64,000 nt of DNA from Methylotenera sp. (GTDB taxonomy: Bacteria > Pseudomonadota > Gammaproteobacteria > Burkholderiales > Methylophilaceae): the NCBI RefSeq assembly GCF_013141425.1, contig NZ_JABFRA010000077.1:1-64000 (forward strand). The letters are read 5' to 3'. The position numbers and the translations under genes are program-made. Positions 1-9,534 of the stretch are shown piece after piece (the stretch's first letter is position 1; every line of letters starts with the position of its first letter). Under the pieces are notes generated by a model. That model did no database searches. It saw only the letters and a list, made by a program, of their open reading frames with translations, and was not told the DNA's origin.

Positions 1-1018
1 GTAATAAAAAGACAACTGGCAACAACCATGGAAATAGTTGCTGGGTGAATACGCTAAAAGTAACGCCCAAGCCACTCAAGCCCACAATAATTAATATAAG
101 AAGTGCCAGTGGTGGCACACACATATCTAAAGCAATGGCTAACTTTTTTAAATTGAGATGTTTAATACTTTGCCCTATTAAAAAAGGCCCTTCTTTCACT
201 ATCATGCCAATATGCCCATGTTCCCAACGTGTACGTTGCGTTTTAATGCCCTCTTCACTCGTTGGAAATTGACTTCTAACTAACGCCTCCGGACAAAATC
301 TAGGGGCGAGATTCAACTTTGCCAGATCAACCCCTAATTTCATATCTTCAACAATATGCCCACTGGCAAGATTCACCTGTTTAATCACATGCCAAGGAAA
401 AGCCATACCCGACCCCATTAACTGACAAGGCAAGCCTAAGCGATGTAGGCCAAGTGGCCTAACCCAATTTTTTACAAGCCACGCAAATTCGGCTATTTTA
501 ATTTTAAGCGAAGCATGTGATTGAGATTGCATAAGGTAAAGCGCCTGTATTGGTCGCTGATGGCAAATCGCATCACTCACCAAAATAGATATCGTATCTT
601 TTTCAAGTACGCAATCAGCATCAAGCACAATTAATACGTCTGGTGGATTTTTAGTGAGGTGCTGAATTCCAAAATCCAGTGCATAACCTTTTCCTCGATT
701 TGTAGCATGGGTTCGCTCAATAACTTCCATGCCCTGACTCTTTACAATTTCGGCGGTGTCATCACTACAATTATCTGCCACAACTAACACGCTTGTATTA
801 GCACCCAACTGCTCGTTAATCGACATCAACGTTGGTAAAATACTACTCGATTCATTATGTGCTGGAATCAAAATAGCCACTGAAGGTTGAGCTGTGGCTT
901 TACGTGACTCATGCTTGTAAGGCAACATTGCAAAGCATACCTGCAAACAGAACGTGAAAACTGGAACAGATAAAACAGCAATGGCCACATAAAAAATCAC
1001 TTCGATAAAACTCAACAT
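1..1018 (-). CDS. Membrane glycosyltransferase, family 2 (partial)
   Basis: Processive-type GT2 enzyme of the polysaccharide cluster, cut by the left window edge after 339 codons. A membrane segment spans residues 1-30. The GT-A core follows: ILIPAHNES (49-57), ADNCSDD (81-87), the metal-binding DAD motif (133-135), the acceptor-site ED (224-225) and QRTRW (261-265). A second hydrophobic block begins near residue 300. The ED and Q-x-x-R-W motifs are typical of cellulose/hyaluronan synthase-like GT2 enzymes, so it probably adds or polymerises a sugar at the cytoplasmic face. Its ATG overlaps the stop of the upstream GT4 gene (ATGA), so the two are translationally coupled. Sugar specificity cannot be read from sequence. 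Confidence 0.9.
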   Translation of the reverse strand, partial: MLSFIEVIFYVAIAVLSVPVFTFCLQVCFAMLPYKHESRKATAQPSVAILIPAHNESSSILPTLMSINEQLGANTSVLVVADNCSDDTAEIVKSQGMEVIERTHATNRGKGYALDFGIQHLTKNPPDVLIVLDADCVLEKDTISILVSDAICHQRPIQALYLMQSQSHASLKIKIAEFAWLVKNWVRPLGLHRLGLPCQLMGSGMAFPWHVIKQVNLASGHIVEDMKLGVDLAKLNLAPRFCPEALVRSQFPTSEEGIKTQRTRWEHGHIGMIVKEGPFLIGQSIKHLNLKKLAIALDMCVPPLALLILIIVGLSGLGVTFSVFTQQLFPWLLPVVFLL

Positions 1019-2268
1019 CACGCAGTTACCTCTAACTCTTTAGATACTGAGTTTTTTGAGATTTCATCCCTAAATAACTGTGCAAGTTTTCTGGCTTCGA
1101 CGTCTACAGAATGCCGCTCAATAACTCTAGCATAGGCAGCGTCACCCATCTGTTGCAATTGTTGAATAGGTAATAGTAAAAACTTCTTAAGTGTTTCTGC
1201 TAAGGCATCAACATCCCCCGCAGGGAACAAAAAGCCATGCTGTCCATTAACTACTAACTCAGGAATAGCTGCAATGTACGTACTGATAACAGGCCGCCTT
1301 AACGCCATGGCCTCCATAATCACCACAGGCAAACCTTCTGCAAAGCTCGGCAACACCAAGGCTTTTGCATTTAGAATCTCTTCACGAACTTGGTCACTCG
1401 ATATCCAACCCGTAATTCTTACATTTTGTTCTAAGCCATAGCGTTTAATCTGCGACTCAATTTCAGCGCGCATTTCACCATCGCCACCCAGAACCAATTC
1501 AAAAGGGATACCTTTTTTGGCTAGAATATTCGCTGCATCGATCAACAAAAGCTGACCTTTTTGCTCACATAAGCGTCCGACACAAACCAACCTTGACCTA
1601 GTAGGCATGGAGACTGGCGAAATAGTGTGAAAAGCCTGCTCAATACCACAATGCACTTCTTTCACCTTGGACCACTGTGAATATTTAATCCAACGAAAAA
1701 TCTGACTACGGCAATAAGATGAAATCGCCACTACGAATGCAGATGCCTCTATCTTCTCAGCCAACTTAATAAACTCAGGCTTATCAAACTCTTCTGGCCC
1801 ATGCACTGTAAAACTATAAGTTGGCCCACCTAAAGAGCGCGTAAGTAAGGCAACCTCTGTAGCATTAGCACCAAAATGCACATGCATATGCTGTGCCTTG
1901 CTATCTTTCAGCCAAAGTAAAACCTGACAAGCCTCGGCCACATAAACCAGATGATAGGGCCACGCCCTATCCGCCCGAATGCCCATTTTGATTGCTATCC
2001 AAAGTGTTTTAAAAAACAAGGATGGATGCTCTCTTAACACTTGTACCACTGCAGGCAACAGCCCAGAAACACCCTTTTTTAATACATATCGTGTCTTCTC
2101 GCGCTCTTGAATATCGATAGCATCAACCAGTTCGCCATCCCAGCCTCGAACTGAAATGCGCTCTATCGCAAGACCTTCATTTTCTAACGCAAGTATTTCT
2201 CTGCGAATAAAGCTATGACTCACCTTAGGATATTGGCTAACAAGGTAGGCTATTTTAATTTTGTTCAA
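1018..2268 (-). CDS. Glycosyltransferase, GT4 family (GT-B fold)
   Basis: Cytosolic retaining glycosyltransferase of 416 residues, similar in layout to WcaL/EpsD-type colanic acid transferases. The N-terminal acceptor domain carries HVHFGANA (129-136) and FTVHGPEEF (153-161). VHCGIE (205-210) leads into the nucleotide-sugar-binding half with CVGRLCEQKG (229-238). The E-x7-E motif is E311 and E319 in EGLPVVIMEA. It follows the GT14 gene by a short gap and overlaps the next GT2 gene by four bases. It probably transfers one sugar during repeat-unit assembly; donor and acceptor are unknown. Confidence 0.88.
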   Translation of the reverse strand: MNKIKIAYLVSQYPKVSHSFIRREILALENEGLAIERISVRGWDGELVDAIDIQEREKTRYVLKKGVSGLLPAVVQVLREHPSLFFKTLWIAIKMGIRADRAWPYHLVYVAEACQVLLWLKDSKAQHMHVHFGANATEVALLTRSLGGPTYSFTVHGPEEFDKPEFIKLAEKIEASAFVVAISSYCRSQIFRWIKYSQWSKVKEVHCGIEQAFHTISPVSMPTRSRLVCVGRLCEQKGQLLLIDAANILAKKGIPFELVLGGDGEMRAEIESQIKRYGLEQNVRITGWISSDQVREEILNAKALVLPSFAEGLPVVIMEAMALRRPVISTYIAAIPELVVNGQHGFLFPAGDVDALAETLKKFLLLPIQQLQQMGDAAYARVIERHSVDVEARKLAQLFRDEISKNSVSKELEVTA

Positions 2269-2304
2269 AGTTTTATCCAGTAGATGGTATTAAATACTAA
2301 AATA

Positions 2305-3171
2305 TTAAGTCTCGTTATCTAAAATATTCATTAGTGGTATACCTTTTGAAGCATCAATTTTTCTTGCAAACAATTTAATTCTGGATTTACCTCCCCTAAT
2401 AGAAGGCTCAGAGCCTGCCTTTTTTATTTCATTTGCATCAGAAGCATCTAGATAATCAGGGTGGGGTGACCCAAGAATACTCCAACGAATGTAAATTAAA
2501 TTTTCATTAATACAAGTTGATTTAAACGGTGAATTCATAACTACTGTTGGAATAAAGATTTCATCTGGAATCCATACATTTTTGAAAAAAGAGACCTCTT
2601 TCTGAAATTTATCAACGTAATTTATAACGTACCTAACCACTTCTCTATTCAAACACCAAAACATTGAACCACCATACGGAGTTAAATTTCCCGGAAACTT
2701 TCTAGGTACTGGAATGAAAAATCGACGTTTGCAAATTGGTTTATGCCAATATTTTAGACGGTACATACCGCCATCTTTACCCCAAATTTTATGAGGTAGC
2801 TCCCAATTTGGGATGAAGGAGGAATCTTTGTATTTAGACAAAAAATCACTAATTTTTGTTGAATTAACAATTGAATAGTCTTCACCGCTGATGACCATAG
2901 CATGAGTCCAGTCACAGTCAGTCAACTCCAAGGCACTTCTCAAACCCTCAAGCGATGCCTCTACGATACCCCACGATGCCCATGCAGAACGGAATCGCTT
3001 CAGCAATTTCACATTCGATTCATCCGCAAGACAATTTTCAAATTTTTGATAATTACTGGGGCTTACTTTTGAATCAATGTGAACTAGGACTTTGTGAGGT
3101 GAAAGCCTCTTTGCAAGCCTAGCAACTTGTTCTGGCTCTTTATGAGCAAGTATGATGAATATGACTGTCAT
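2305..3171 (-). CDS. GT14-like (Core-2/I-branching type) glycosyltransferase
   Basis: A 288-residue protein of the Branch family (PF02485, GT14), which in animals makes beta-1,6-GlcNAc branches and is scattered in bacterial capsule loci. Visible family motifs are FIILAHKEP at the N-terminus, VLVHIDSK (28-35), ISGEDY (94-99), GGSMFW (167-172) and PDEIFIPT (202-209), which includes the conserved acidic residue. No signal peptide or membrane segment is evident. The gene and its flanks are more AT-rich than the core eps genes, consistent with acquisition as a decoration cassette. It is the best candidate for a side-branch transferase here; specificity is inferred only. Confidence 0.82.
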   Translation of the reverse strand: MTVIFIILAHKEPEQVARLAKRLSPHKVLVHIDSKVSPSNYQKFENCLADESNVKLLKRFRSAWASWGIVEASLEGLRSALELTDCDWTHAMVISGEDYSIVNSTKISDFLSKYKDSSFIPNWELPHKIWGKDGGMYRLKYWHKPICKRRFFIPVPRKFPGNLTPYGGSMFWCLNREVVRYVINYVDKFQKEVSFFKNVWIPDEIFIPTVVMNSPFKSTCINENLIYIRWSILGSPHPDYLDASDANEIKKAGSEPSIRGGKSRIKLFARKIDASKGIPLMNILDNET

Positions 3172-3291
3172 TTTTTCAATATTTTATAAGGAATCGGGAT
3201 TACGAATTATTTTAGTAAAACTTTAGCACTTACTTTGTTTGTTGAATATTTAATATGGAGATTTATTATAATTTGAAGTTAGTACCTTATT

Positions 3292-4302
3292 TTAAAATAA
3301 ATTCAATGGCTTACCATAGTTCATAGGCAAAAATTGCAATCGGTCCCAAGGCATGCCCTTCAAAATCGCATATTGAGGAGTGCCATCAAATAGTTCAACA
3401 TATGGATTCACTTGCCCCTGTAATGTGTAAGATAGTGGATTTTGCACACGCAAGGTTATGGCACCAGCCTTATCCCAAACAACAAATCCATACTTTTGTG
3501 CTGCTTTTGCAATAGTCTTACCCACTGGATGCATTTTCAACGCATCTACATTTACTGACGGATCAAGCCTAAATAGAATACCTTCAGGAATACGATTAGG
3601 CAGGTTTTTTGGGTTATGCCCATCTGAACGATGCGCAGGCCATGAATAAATGTTGAACTTTTCAAGGTCCACCAGGGCAATGCCTATCACATGCTTAATC
3701 TCACCGCGTTGTAATTCTTCAGCAGTAATCTGCCCGCCAATAAACGGTAAACTAGTTGCAGTTGTCCCAAAATATTCAGGGAAAATCCCGTCACTCTTTG
3801 ATGCATTTAATAACTTACCACCCCAGCATGCTTGCCACTGTCCATCTATTTTTCGAGCTTTCCAAAACTCCCAAAGAGTATCAGTTGACGCTTGGTAAAT
3901 TGTCATCTCTTCATCAGTACCTTTAGCCGCTTGGGCATAATCTGGCACAGGCACTGCAGACCATTGTTTGGCTAACTGCTGGTCTTTATAGCCTTTATTT
4001 TGGCAGTCCCACTGATTAACTTGTACAGTTGGTGCATTAGCCTCGGCATAATAAACTGGGCTAGAATAGGCGGTAGTGTTGATCCCCACAGTGCCATAAT
4101 AAGTCGATTTCTGCCTTAAAAATTCGGCTACAAATGCGGCAGAATTTTCATGTAACTTCACATCTACTGGTATGGGCTTATACCAAAAACTATTCGCAGC
4201 AAATATATGATCTGTAGCTAATGTTTCTGCATATGCAGGCTTTCCCACAAAATTCATCATTAACATTAGTGTTAAAAAATTCAACGCACATTTCTTCATC
4301 AT
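3292..4302 (-). CDS. Uncharacterised secreted protein
   Basis: I do not recognise a characterised family. The 336-residue product starts with a signal peptide ending near residue 25 (PAYA/E). The mature part is soluble and rich in W, P and aromatics, with a paired-Cys candidate (WDCQNKG and WQACWGG) and a well-defined segment HRSDGHNPKN, then RIPEGILFRLDPS. From memory, similar RIPEG-x-RLDPS segments occur in secreted proteins of actinobacteria, but this is unchecked. It overlaps the upstream acyltransferase gene (ATGA at 4299-4302), so both are made together inside the polysaccharide cluster. A periplasmic or outer-surface role in processing or modifying the polymer is plausible but inferred. 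Confidence 0.75.
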   Translation of the reverse strand: MMKKCALNFLTLMLMMNFVGKPAYAETLATDHIFAANSFWYKPIPVDVKLHENSAAFVAEFLRQKSTYYGTVGINTTAYSSPVYYAEANAPTVQVNQWDCQNKGYKDQQLAKQWSAVPVPDYAQAAKGTDEEMTIYQASTDTLWEFWKARKIDGQWQACWGGKLLNASKSDGIFPEYFGTTATSLPFIGGQITAEELQRGEIKHVIGIALVDLEKFNIYSWPAHRSDGHNPKNLPNRIPEGILFRLDPSVNVDALKMHPVGKTIAKAAQKYGFVVWDKAGAITLRVQNPLSYTLQGQVNPYVELFDGTPQYAILKGMPWDRLQFLPMNYGKPLNLF

Positions 4303-5282
4303 CTCACCTTTGTCAATTTTATTCGTTTAGACAAGCGCTTACCCCAGGCCATAACTTTTTGCTCATAATAAAATGTTGAAACATGTGCGCATGCAAATAA
4401 CACTAGAAATAACAGTGGTCGTTTACTGTATTTATCGATTAGATCACCACTACCTAACCACGTTGACAATAATAAGGGGTGGATGACATAAAGTGCATAA
4501 GAGATTGAGGCTATATAAAAAAGCCACTTATGTTCTAGCAATTTAGCAAAGTTTGTATTTTGGTTAAATAAGGTTGCGCCAACTAAAGTCGCGGCAAAGT
4601 ACGGTCGCAAATAGTTCATAAACCCTGCGGCTGGATGGCATGATATTAAAAGTAGCACTAAAACGTAAGCATAATTAATCTGGCTCATAAACTGATGAAG
4701 CTTATCGCCCAATTTACGATTATAATTCAAAGCCAGTATCCCGCCTGCCAAGATTTCATCGACCCTAAAATGCGTGATAACTGAAACATGTTGATTATTC
4801 AGAACCCTCAATGCGGTAATTCCCAGGCATATCAATGGTATTAATAACAATCCATTTTTCTTTAGACTCGCTACTAACAACGCCAAACCAATATAAAAAT
4901 GCATTTCTACACACAAACTCCATAAGTGGTCCGTCACTGGTATTAAAGGTTTTGGTGGGTAATTTGCGTAAAAGAATAGATGGGCTAACCATGCATCTCT
5001 ACTTACTGGGTTGAGCAATAGTGCAATTAAAATATAAAGCCAAGCTAAAGGTAAGATTCTAAAAAATCTTCGAATTAAAAAATCAATCACCTGCGGGCGA
5101 CCCATTAAAAAATGCGTCACTAAAAAGCCAGACAACGTAAAAAATAAGGACATGCCAAGCACGCCAGCCGCAAAATTTAATTGCAATGTCTTTGGACCTA
5201 ACGGTAACAGGTGACAGGCCAGTACTGACAATATGCTAAGGCCACGCCATCCGTCTAATACACTAAATCTCGCACCTTGCAT
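4299..5282 (-). CDS. Membrane acyltransferase, acyltransferase-3 family
   Basis: OafA/ExoZ-type integral membrane O-acyltransferase of about 327 residues with roughly ten hydrophobic helices. The N-terminus carries the family signature LDGWRGLSILSVLACHLLP, including the conserved R and H, and FTLSGFLVTHFL follows. The family moves acyl groups, usually acetyl, from cytoplasmic donors onto sugars of exported polymers. I place the start at the ATG at 5282 because AAGGA lies five bases upstream; a GTG one codon earlier is too close to that site. Its stop overlaps the next gene, the unknown secreted protein, which suggests a shared task. Confidence 0.87.
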   Translation of the reverse strand: MQGARFSVLDGWRGLSILSVLACHLLPLGPKTLQLNFAAGVLGMSLFFTLSGFLVTHFLMGRPQVIDFLIRRFFRILPLAWLYILIALLLNPVSRDAWLAHLFFYANYPPKPLIPVTDHLWSLCVEMHFYIGLALLVASLKKNGLLLIPLICLGITALRVLNNQHVSVITHFRVDEILAGGILALNYNRKLGDKLHQFMSQINYAYVLVLLLISCHPAAGFMNYLRPYFAATLVGATLFNQNTNFAKLLEHKWLFYIASISYALYVIHPLLLSTWLGSGDLIDKYSKRPLLFLVLFACAHVSTFYYEQKVMAWGKRLSKRIKLTKVR

Positions 5283-5393
5283 CACATTCCTTTATGGAAT
5301 AACAGCAAACTCAGTCTCGTAGCAGTTTAAAAAATAAACTACATCAGTCATAAAATTTAACTTGCTTACATTTTCTACAACAGTAAATTACGG

Positions 5394-5906
5394 CTAGTGA
5401 ATGATAATCCGAGCAGGAGCACCAACAGCAGTTGCCCCATCAGGAACATCACACAAAACCACTGACATTGCACCAATTTTGCAATTATTACCAATGCGTA
5501 TACCTCCAAGCAATTGAGCATAAGCACCAATTTCCACATTGTCACCGATAGTTGGCACAGGGCCACCTTCTACTCGATTGCCAATTGTAACGCCTTGCCT
5601 TAAAGTAAAATTTTTGCCAATAACAGCTTGAGGATGTATAAAAATACCTCCAAAGTGCCAAATACGCAGACCTGGGCCAATATCTGCATCTTTTGGCAAA
5701 CTAATACCAGTAATGGTTTCTACTATTCGAAATAGAAGCCAATACACCGCTGTATAAACTTGTCTAACGGTTCCAAACGGCTTAACATCGACCCGCCTAC
5801 CGAATCGATATACCCAAACAGCCCAAATCGACTGCTCTTTAAAAAATGGGCGCTTAATTGCATAGCGCTTTAAATCTTCAATCCAAGATGCGTCAGAGTT
5901 CATCAC
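5394..5906 (-). CDS. Serine acetyltransferase-like hexapeptide-repeat acetyltransferase
   Basis: A 170-residue left-handed beta-helix (LbH) acetyltransferase. After an alpha-helical N-terminal part, hexapeptide repeats run from about residue 75 to 160 (for example IGPGLRIWHFGG, IGDNVEIGAYAQL, IGNNCKIGAMSVV), ending in GAPARIII. The WH and IHP segment resembles the catalytic His region of CysE-like enzymes, but the protein is shorter than CysE and lies in a polysaccharide operon. It is more likely to acetylate a sugar or lipid-linked intermediate than serine. Acetyl-CoA is the expected donor. Confidence 0.82.
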   Translation of the reverse strand: MMNSDASWIEDLKRYAIKRPFFKEQSIWAVWVYRFGRRVDVKPFGTVRQVYTAVYWLLFRIVETITGISLPKDADIGPGLRIWHFGGIFIHPQAVIGKNFTLRQGVTIGNRVEGGPVPTIGDNVEIGAYAQLLGGIRIGNNCKIGAMSVVLCDVPDGATAVGAPARIIIH

Positions 5907-5942
5907 TAATTACTACAGTAGTTATTCATTTGTTAAACATCC

Positions 5943-7328
5943 TTAGTCTGATTTAGCACTATCCAATATTAATTTTTCGTGTTTTGAAAGATTGACGGCA
6001 TATACCGCCCCCAATACAAACCAAAGATACCAATTAAAACTTAAATAACTCAGCATGTTGTCCGCATATGAATAAAAGGCAAATTCAAGTAAAAACATCC
6101 AGCCTGAAAAAATCATCAACTTATTGGTTTTATAGAATGGTATTAATAGCATGGCAACTCTCAAGTGAAGCCATATAAAAGCGGAAAGGCCAAATACTCC
6201 TGTTTCAAAAAAGAGCTGCACAAATACGCTATGTGCACCACTTTGGGTTCCGCCTGCCATGGAAAAAAAGTTAACCGAGTAAAGTCTGAATGACTCTAAT
6301 CCATACCCAAAAAAATAATGGCTGGGTGACATCCAATTTAACCCGTCTTCCCAGATCAATTTCCGCCAGGCATAGGAGTTCAATTTACTATAGTTAACCA
6401 CCTCGTTACCTTGACTAAGATCTAAAACACGGTCGCGTATTTCTGGAATCATCAGTGCGCCAACAAGCGACAAGCCGATAAATACTAAGTATTTCCGCTC
6501 ATAAATAATGGCATACACACTAAAAAAGACAAAACAAGCAACCCATGCACTACGAGTTTTGGTCATGAGTAACAAAGAAAACATGATTAAAATATAAATT
6601 GGTAATGACTTGCGCAACCATGCTGGAATAAAACTGACCTTAGCCTTATAAAAATAAAACCCGACTGAAATCATGAGTACCAGATAAAATGCCAGTATAT
6701 TAGGGTGATTGAAAGTACTATTTATTCGAAAACCATTTGAACTGGCGAAACCACCTAAAGCAGCATCATAAAAACCAAAAAAAACAGGTATCAGCGAAGA
6801 TAAGAATACCGCTGAGATCCAACGTCCGTAGTCCTCCTCATTTCTTATTAATGTTATAGCCAAGGCAAATACAGAGGCATAAGAAAGTAGCGCCAAATAG
6901 GTTTTAAGTGCGTTTATAAAACTCGGTGCAATCACTAATGCCACTAGTGAAATCACAAAAAATGGCAGCCACGTTTCGTTAAGTACTTTACGCACTGGGT
7001 TAGGTTTATCAAATATCGCAATTAATGCAATAGCAATAACCAAGGCATTTATGACGGCACCTAAACCAAAACTACCGAGTTTAGTCGCATCCAAAATGGG
7101 GTCCATAACTGAACGAAACAAAATAATTAAGTAAAAAAGTGTGTTCCGAGCAAAGGCGAATAAAAAAACCAATATAAAAAAGCCAGGCAAAGCCAGTAAA
7201 ACACCGTATCGTTCACCAACAAGATTTGCAAAATAGACCGCAAAAGCACCCACAATCATTGCCAATATAATGCCAAATATGGCAAGAGGGGATGAGTTCA
7301 GAAAAGAGTCATGTACTTGTTTTTTCAA
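5943..7328 (-). CDS. O-antigen ligase/Wzy-type polymerase
   Basis: A 461-residue polytopic membrane protein with about eleven or twelve hydrophobic helices and a large periplasmic loop around residues 290-355. That loop holds the Wzy_C/O-antigen ligase type sequence (SYAWRKLIWEDGL, then FFGYGLESFR and GAHSVFVQLFFETG). The GAHS-x(4)-LFFETG segment is typical of the family, and its His is often catalytic. In a cluster with a Wzx flippase and a Wza/Wzc-like export pair, it is the expected periplasmic polymerase of the repeat unit. It is preceded by ugd with a 58-base gap. Confidence 0.85.
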   Translation of the reverse strand: MKKQVHDSFLNSSPLAIFGIILAMIVGAFAVYFANLVGERYGVLLALPGFFILVFLFAFARNTLFYLIILFRSVMDPILDATKLGSFGLGAVINALVIAIALIAIFDKPNPVRKVLNETWLPFFVISLVALVIAPSFINALKTYLALLSYASVFALAITLIRNEEDYGRWISAVFLSSLIPVFFGFYDAALGGFASSNGFRINSTFNHPNILAFYLVLMISVGFYFYKAKVSFIPAWLRKSLPIYILIMFSLLLMTKTRSAWVACFVFFSVYAIIYERKYLVFIGLSLVGALMIPEIRDRVLDLSQGNEVVNYSKLNSYAWRKLIWEDGLNWMSPSHYFFGYGLESFRLYSVNFFSMAGGTQSGAHSVFVQLFFETGVFGLSAFIWLHLRVAMLLIPFYKTNKLMIFSGWMFLLEFAFYSYADNMLSYLSFNWYLWFVLGAVYAVNLSKHEKLILDSAKSD

Positions 7329-7386
7329 TTTAGAAACACTTCACTTAAATTTATATTTGTTGCTGAAAAATAGATCAAAATAATCA

Positions 7387-8562
7387 CTAATCCTTTGCAA
7401 ATAAATCACGCGTGTAAATTTTATCCAGCACATCGTTCAAATCATCGGTCACACGATTGGCAATAATCACATCCGCGCGACGTTTAAACTCATCAAGATT
7501 ATTAACCACTGGCGATCTAAAAAAATCACCTTCGGTAATAACAGGCTCATAAACAATCACATCAATACCTTTAGCCTTAATCCGCTTCATAATGCCTTGT
7601 ATGCTAGAGGCTCTAAAATTATCTGAGCCTGCTTTCATGATTAACCGATAAATACCAACCACCTTCGGGTTGCGTTTTAACACGTCCTGTGCAATAAAAT
7701 CTTTTCTGGTCGCATTTGCATCCACAATCGCCTGAATAAGCGTTTGCGGCACATTCTGATAATTGGCTAACAATTGCTTGGTATCTTTCGGCAAGCAATA
7801 GCCGCCATATCCAAACGAAGGGTTGTTATAGTGCTGCCCAATGCGAGGGTCTAAGCACACACCATCAATAATTTGGCGAGTATCAAGGCCATGCGTAGCT
7901 GCATAGGTATCTAGCTCATTAAAGTAAGCAACGCGCATTGCTAGATAAGTATTTGAGAACAATTTAATTGCCTCGGCTTCAGTACTATCTGTAAATAATA
8001 AGGGTACGTTCTCTTTTAGTGCGCCCTGCTGCAGTAAACTTGCAAAAACCTCTGCACGCGCTGATTTCTCACCCACCACAATACGAGAAGGGTATAAATT
8101 ATCGTAAAGTGCTTTACCTTCACGCAAAAATTCGGGGGAGAAAATAATATTTTCGCACTGATATTTTTGTTTAACTTTAGCCACAAAACCAACTGGAATC
8201 GTAGACTTAATCACCATTACCGCCTTGGGATTAATGGCAATTACATCCTGAATCACTTGTTCAACAGAACTTGTATTAAATGAATTTGTATCAGAATCGT
8301 AATCGGTAGGTGTGGCAATTACCACAAAATCAGCACCTTCATAGGCTTCTTGCTTATTTAGCGTAGCTCTAAAGTTTAAAGTTTTATTTTTTAGATACGC
8401 TTCAATTTCATCATCTGCTATTGTCGACTGCTTATTATTAAGCATCGCAACTTTTTCGGGCACAATATCCAGCGCCACAACTTCATGATGTTGCGCCAGT
8501 AAAATGGAGATTGAAAGGCCAACATAGCCTGTGCCTGCAATACTTATTTTGTAAGATTTCAT
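7387..8562 (-). CDS. ugd: UDP-glucose 6-dehydrogenase
   Basis: Cytosolic NAD-dependent enzyme that oxidises UDP-glucose to UDP-glucuronate, giving the acidic sugar donor for the polymer. At 391 residues it has the short E. coli Ugd-type length. The N-terminal Rossmann motif is GTGYVG (10-15), [10 protein letters not shown] (142-151) binds substrate, and the catalytic cysteine is C256 in [10 protein letters not shown]. It is the only nucleotide-sugar enzyme in the cluster, so other donors must come from elsewhere in the genome. A short intergenic gap separates it from the preceding GT2 gene. Confidence 0.95.
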   Translation of the reverse strand: MKSYKISIAGTGYVGLSISILLAQHHEVVALDIVPEKVAMLNNKQSTIADDEIEAYLKNKTLNFRATLNKQEAYEGADFVVIATPTDYDSDTNSFNTSSVEQVIQDVIAINPKAVMVIKSTIPVGFVAKVKQKYQCENIIFSPEFLREGKALYDNLYPSRIVVGEKSARAEVFASLLQQGALKENVPLLFTDSTEAEAIKLFSNTYLAMRVAYFNELDTYAATHGLDTRQIIDGVCLDPRIGQHYNNPSFGYGGYCLPKDTKQLLANYQNVPQTLIQAIVDANATRKDFIAQDVLKRNPKVVGIYRLIMKAGSDNFRASSIQGIMKRIKAKGIDVIVYEPVITEGDFFRSPVVNNLDEFKRRADVIIANRVTDDLNDVLDKIYTRDLFAKD

Positions 8563-8632
8563 ACCAATAAACCAATCATCAAAGAACTAAAAGTAACTAA
8601 AATTAAAAATAACACACAGCATTACAATCTGT

Positions 8633-9481
8633 TTACGGTCTAAATGTAGCAAGTGCTAATCTAAGCATGCCTTTTGGCCAAAAGCCCAGTTTGCCGAAAG
8701 CAATCCAGTCTGTAACTCCTGGCCGCACCCCATAAAACTTTGAGTACATTTGCAACATTAGGACTTGAGCATTTCTAGGTGAGCCTTCAGCGTGCAATTT
8801 AGCAAACTTTTTATATGCATCCCGAACCTTGCTTTCTGCCTTCACCGATATACGGTCTTGCTTTGGAGAATCATCATAAATTTGTGTGGCACAATCCAAC
8901 AAATGGGCCGTTCCAAACTTTTTCAATATACGCATAAACATTTCCATATCTTGCCAAGCAGGCATGCTCTGATTAAACATACCCGCCTCAACAAAATGGA
9001 ATTTCGGTGCAAAAACCTGATTTCCAATATAATTAAACTCAAACAAATCATCGGCTTTCACCATACCTTTTTTTTGGCTAATCATATGAACTTCACCATA
9101 GCGAGTAAAAATATCTTGAGCGTAAATGCAGGAAGGCTTTAAGCCAAATCGACTCAAAAATTCCCAGAACTCAACAAACGATTGTATTCTTTCTGGTACA
9201 AACTCATCATCGTCATCTAAACCTGTTAAAAAATGCCCAGTTGCACTTGATATTGCAAGATTTCTTGCTGCCGGCGCACCTTCTGAAACTGTCTTATTAA
9301 AAAACTTGAGGCGGTTATCTTCTTTTGCTTTTTGCTCAAGGTATTCCGCAGTTCCATCCGTAGAGCCATCATTCACCACAATCATTTCAACATTTTCATA
9401 GGTTTGATTCAAAACAGAATCAACTGCCCTTGATAGTGCTTCTTTTCTATTTTTTGTTGGTGTATATATTGAAACTTTCAC
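8633..9481 (-). CDS. Glycosyltransferase, family 2
   Basis: A soluble 282-residue GT-A glycosyltransferase. VSIYTPTKNR opens the protein, VNDGSTDGT marks the nucleotide-binding loop, ARNLAI follows, and the metal-binding motif is GLDDDDEF near residue 93. The C-terminal half has no membrane helix. The start is a GTG codon at 9481. It lies between a second GT2 gene and ugd and probably adds one sugar to the undecaprenyl-linked repeat unit. Which sugar cannot be told. Confidence 0.88.
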   Translation of the reverse strand: MKVSIYTPTKNRKEALSRAVDSVLNQTYENVEMIVVNDGSTDGTAEYLEQKAKEDNRLKFFNKTVSEGAPAARNLAISSATGHFLTGLDDDDEFVPERIQSFVEFWEFLSRFGLKPSCIYAQDIFTRYGEVHMISQKKGMVKADDLFEFNYIGNQVFAPKFHFVEAGMFNQSMPAWQDMEMFMRILKKFGTAHLLDCATQIYDDSPKQDRISVKAESKVRDAYKKFAKLHAEGSPRNAQVLMLQMYSKFYGVRPGVTDWIAFGKLGFWPKGMLRLALATFRP

Positions 9482-9534
9482 AGTAGACCTTTAGACAAAA
9501 TTTTGTTAGATGGTTATTGCTTTTTTTTAAAAAG

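Noticed and set aside
8792..9142. A 116-codon open frame antisense to a GT2 gene
   Set aside because: Contained in a clear glycosyltransferase gene; no family features.
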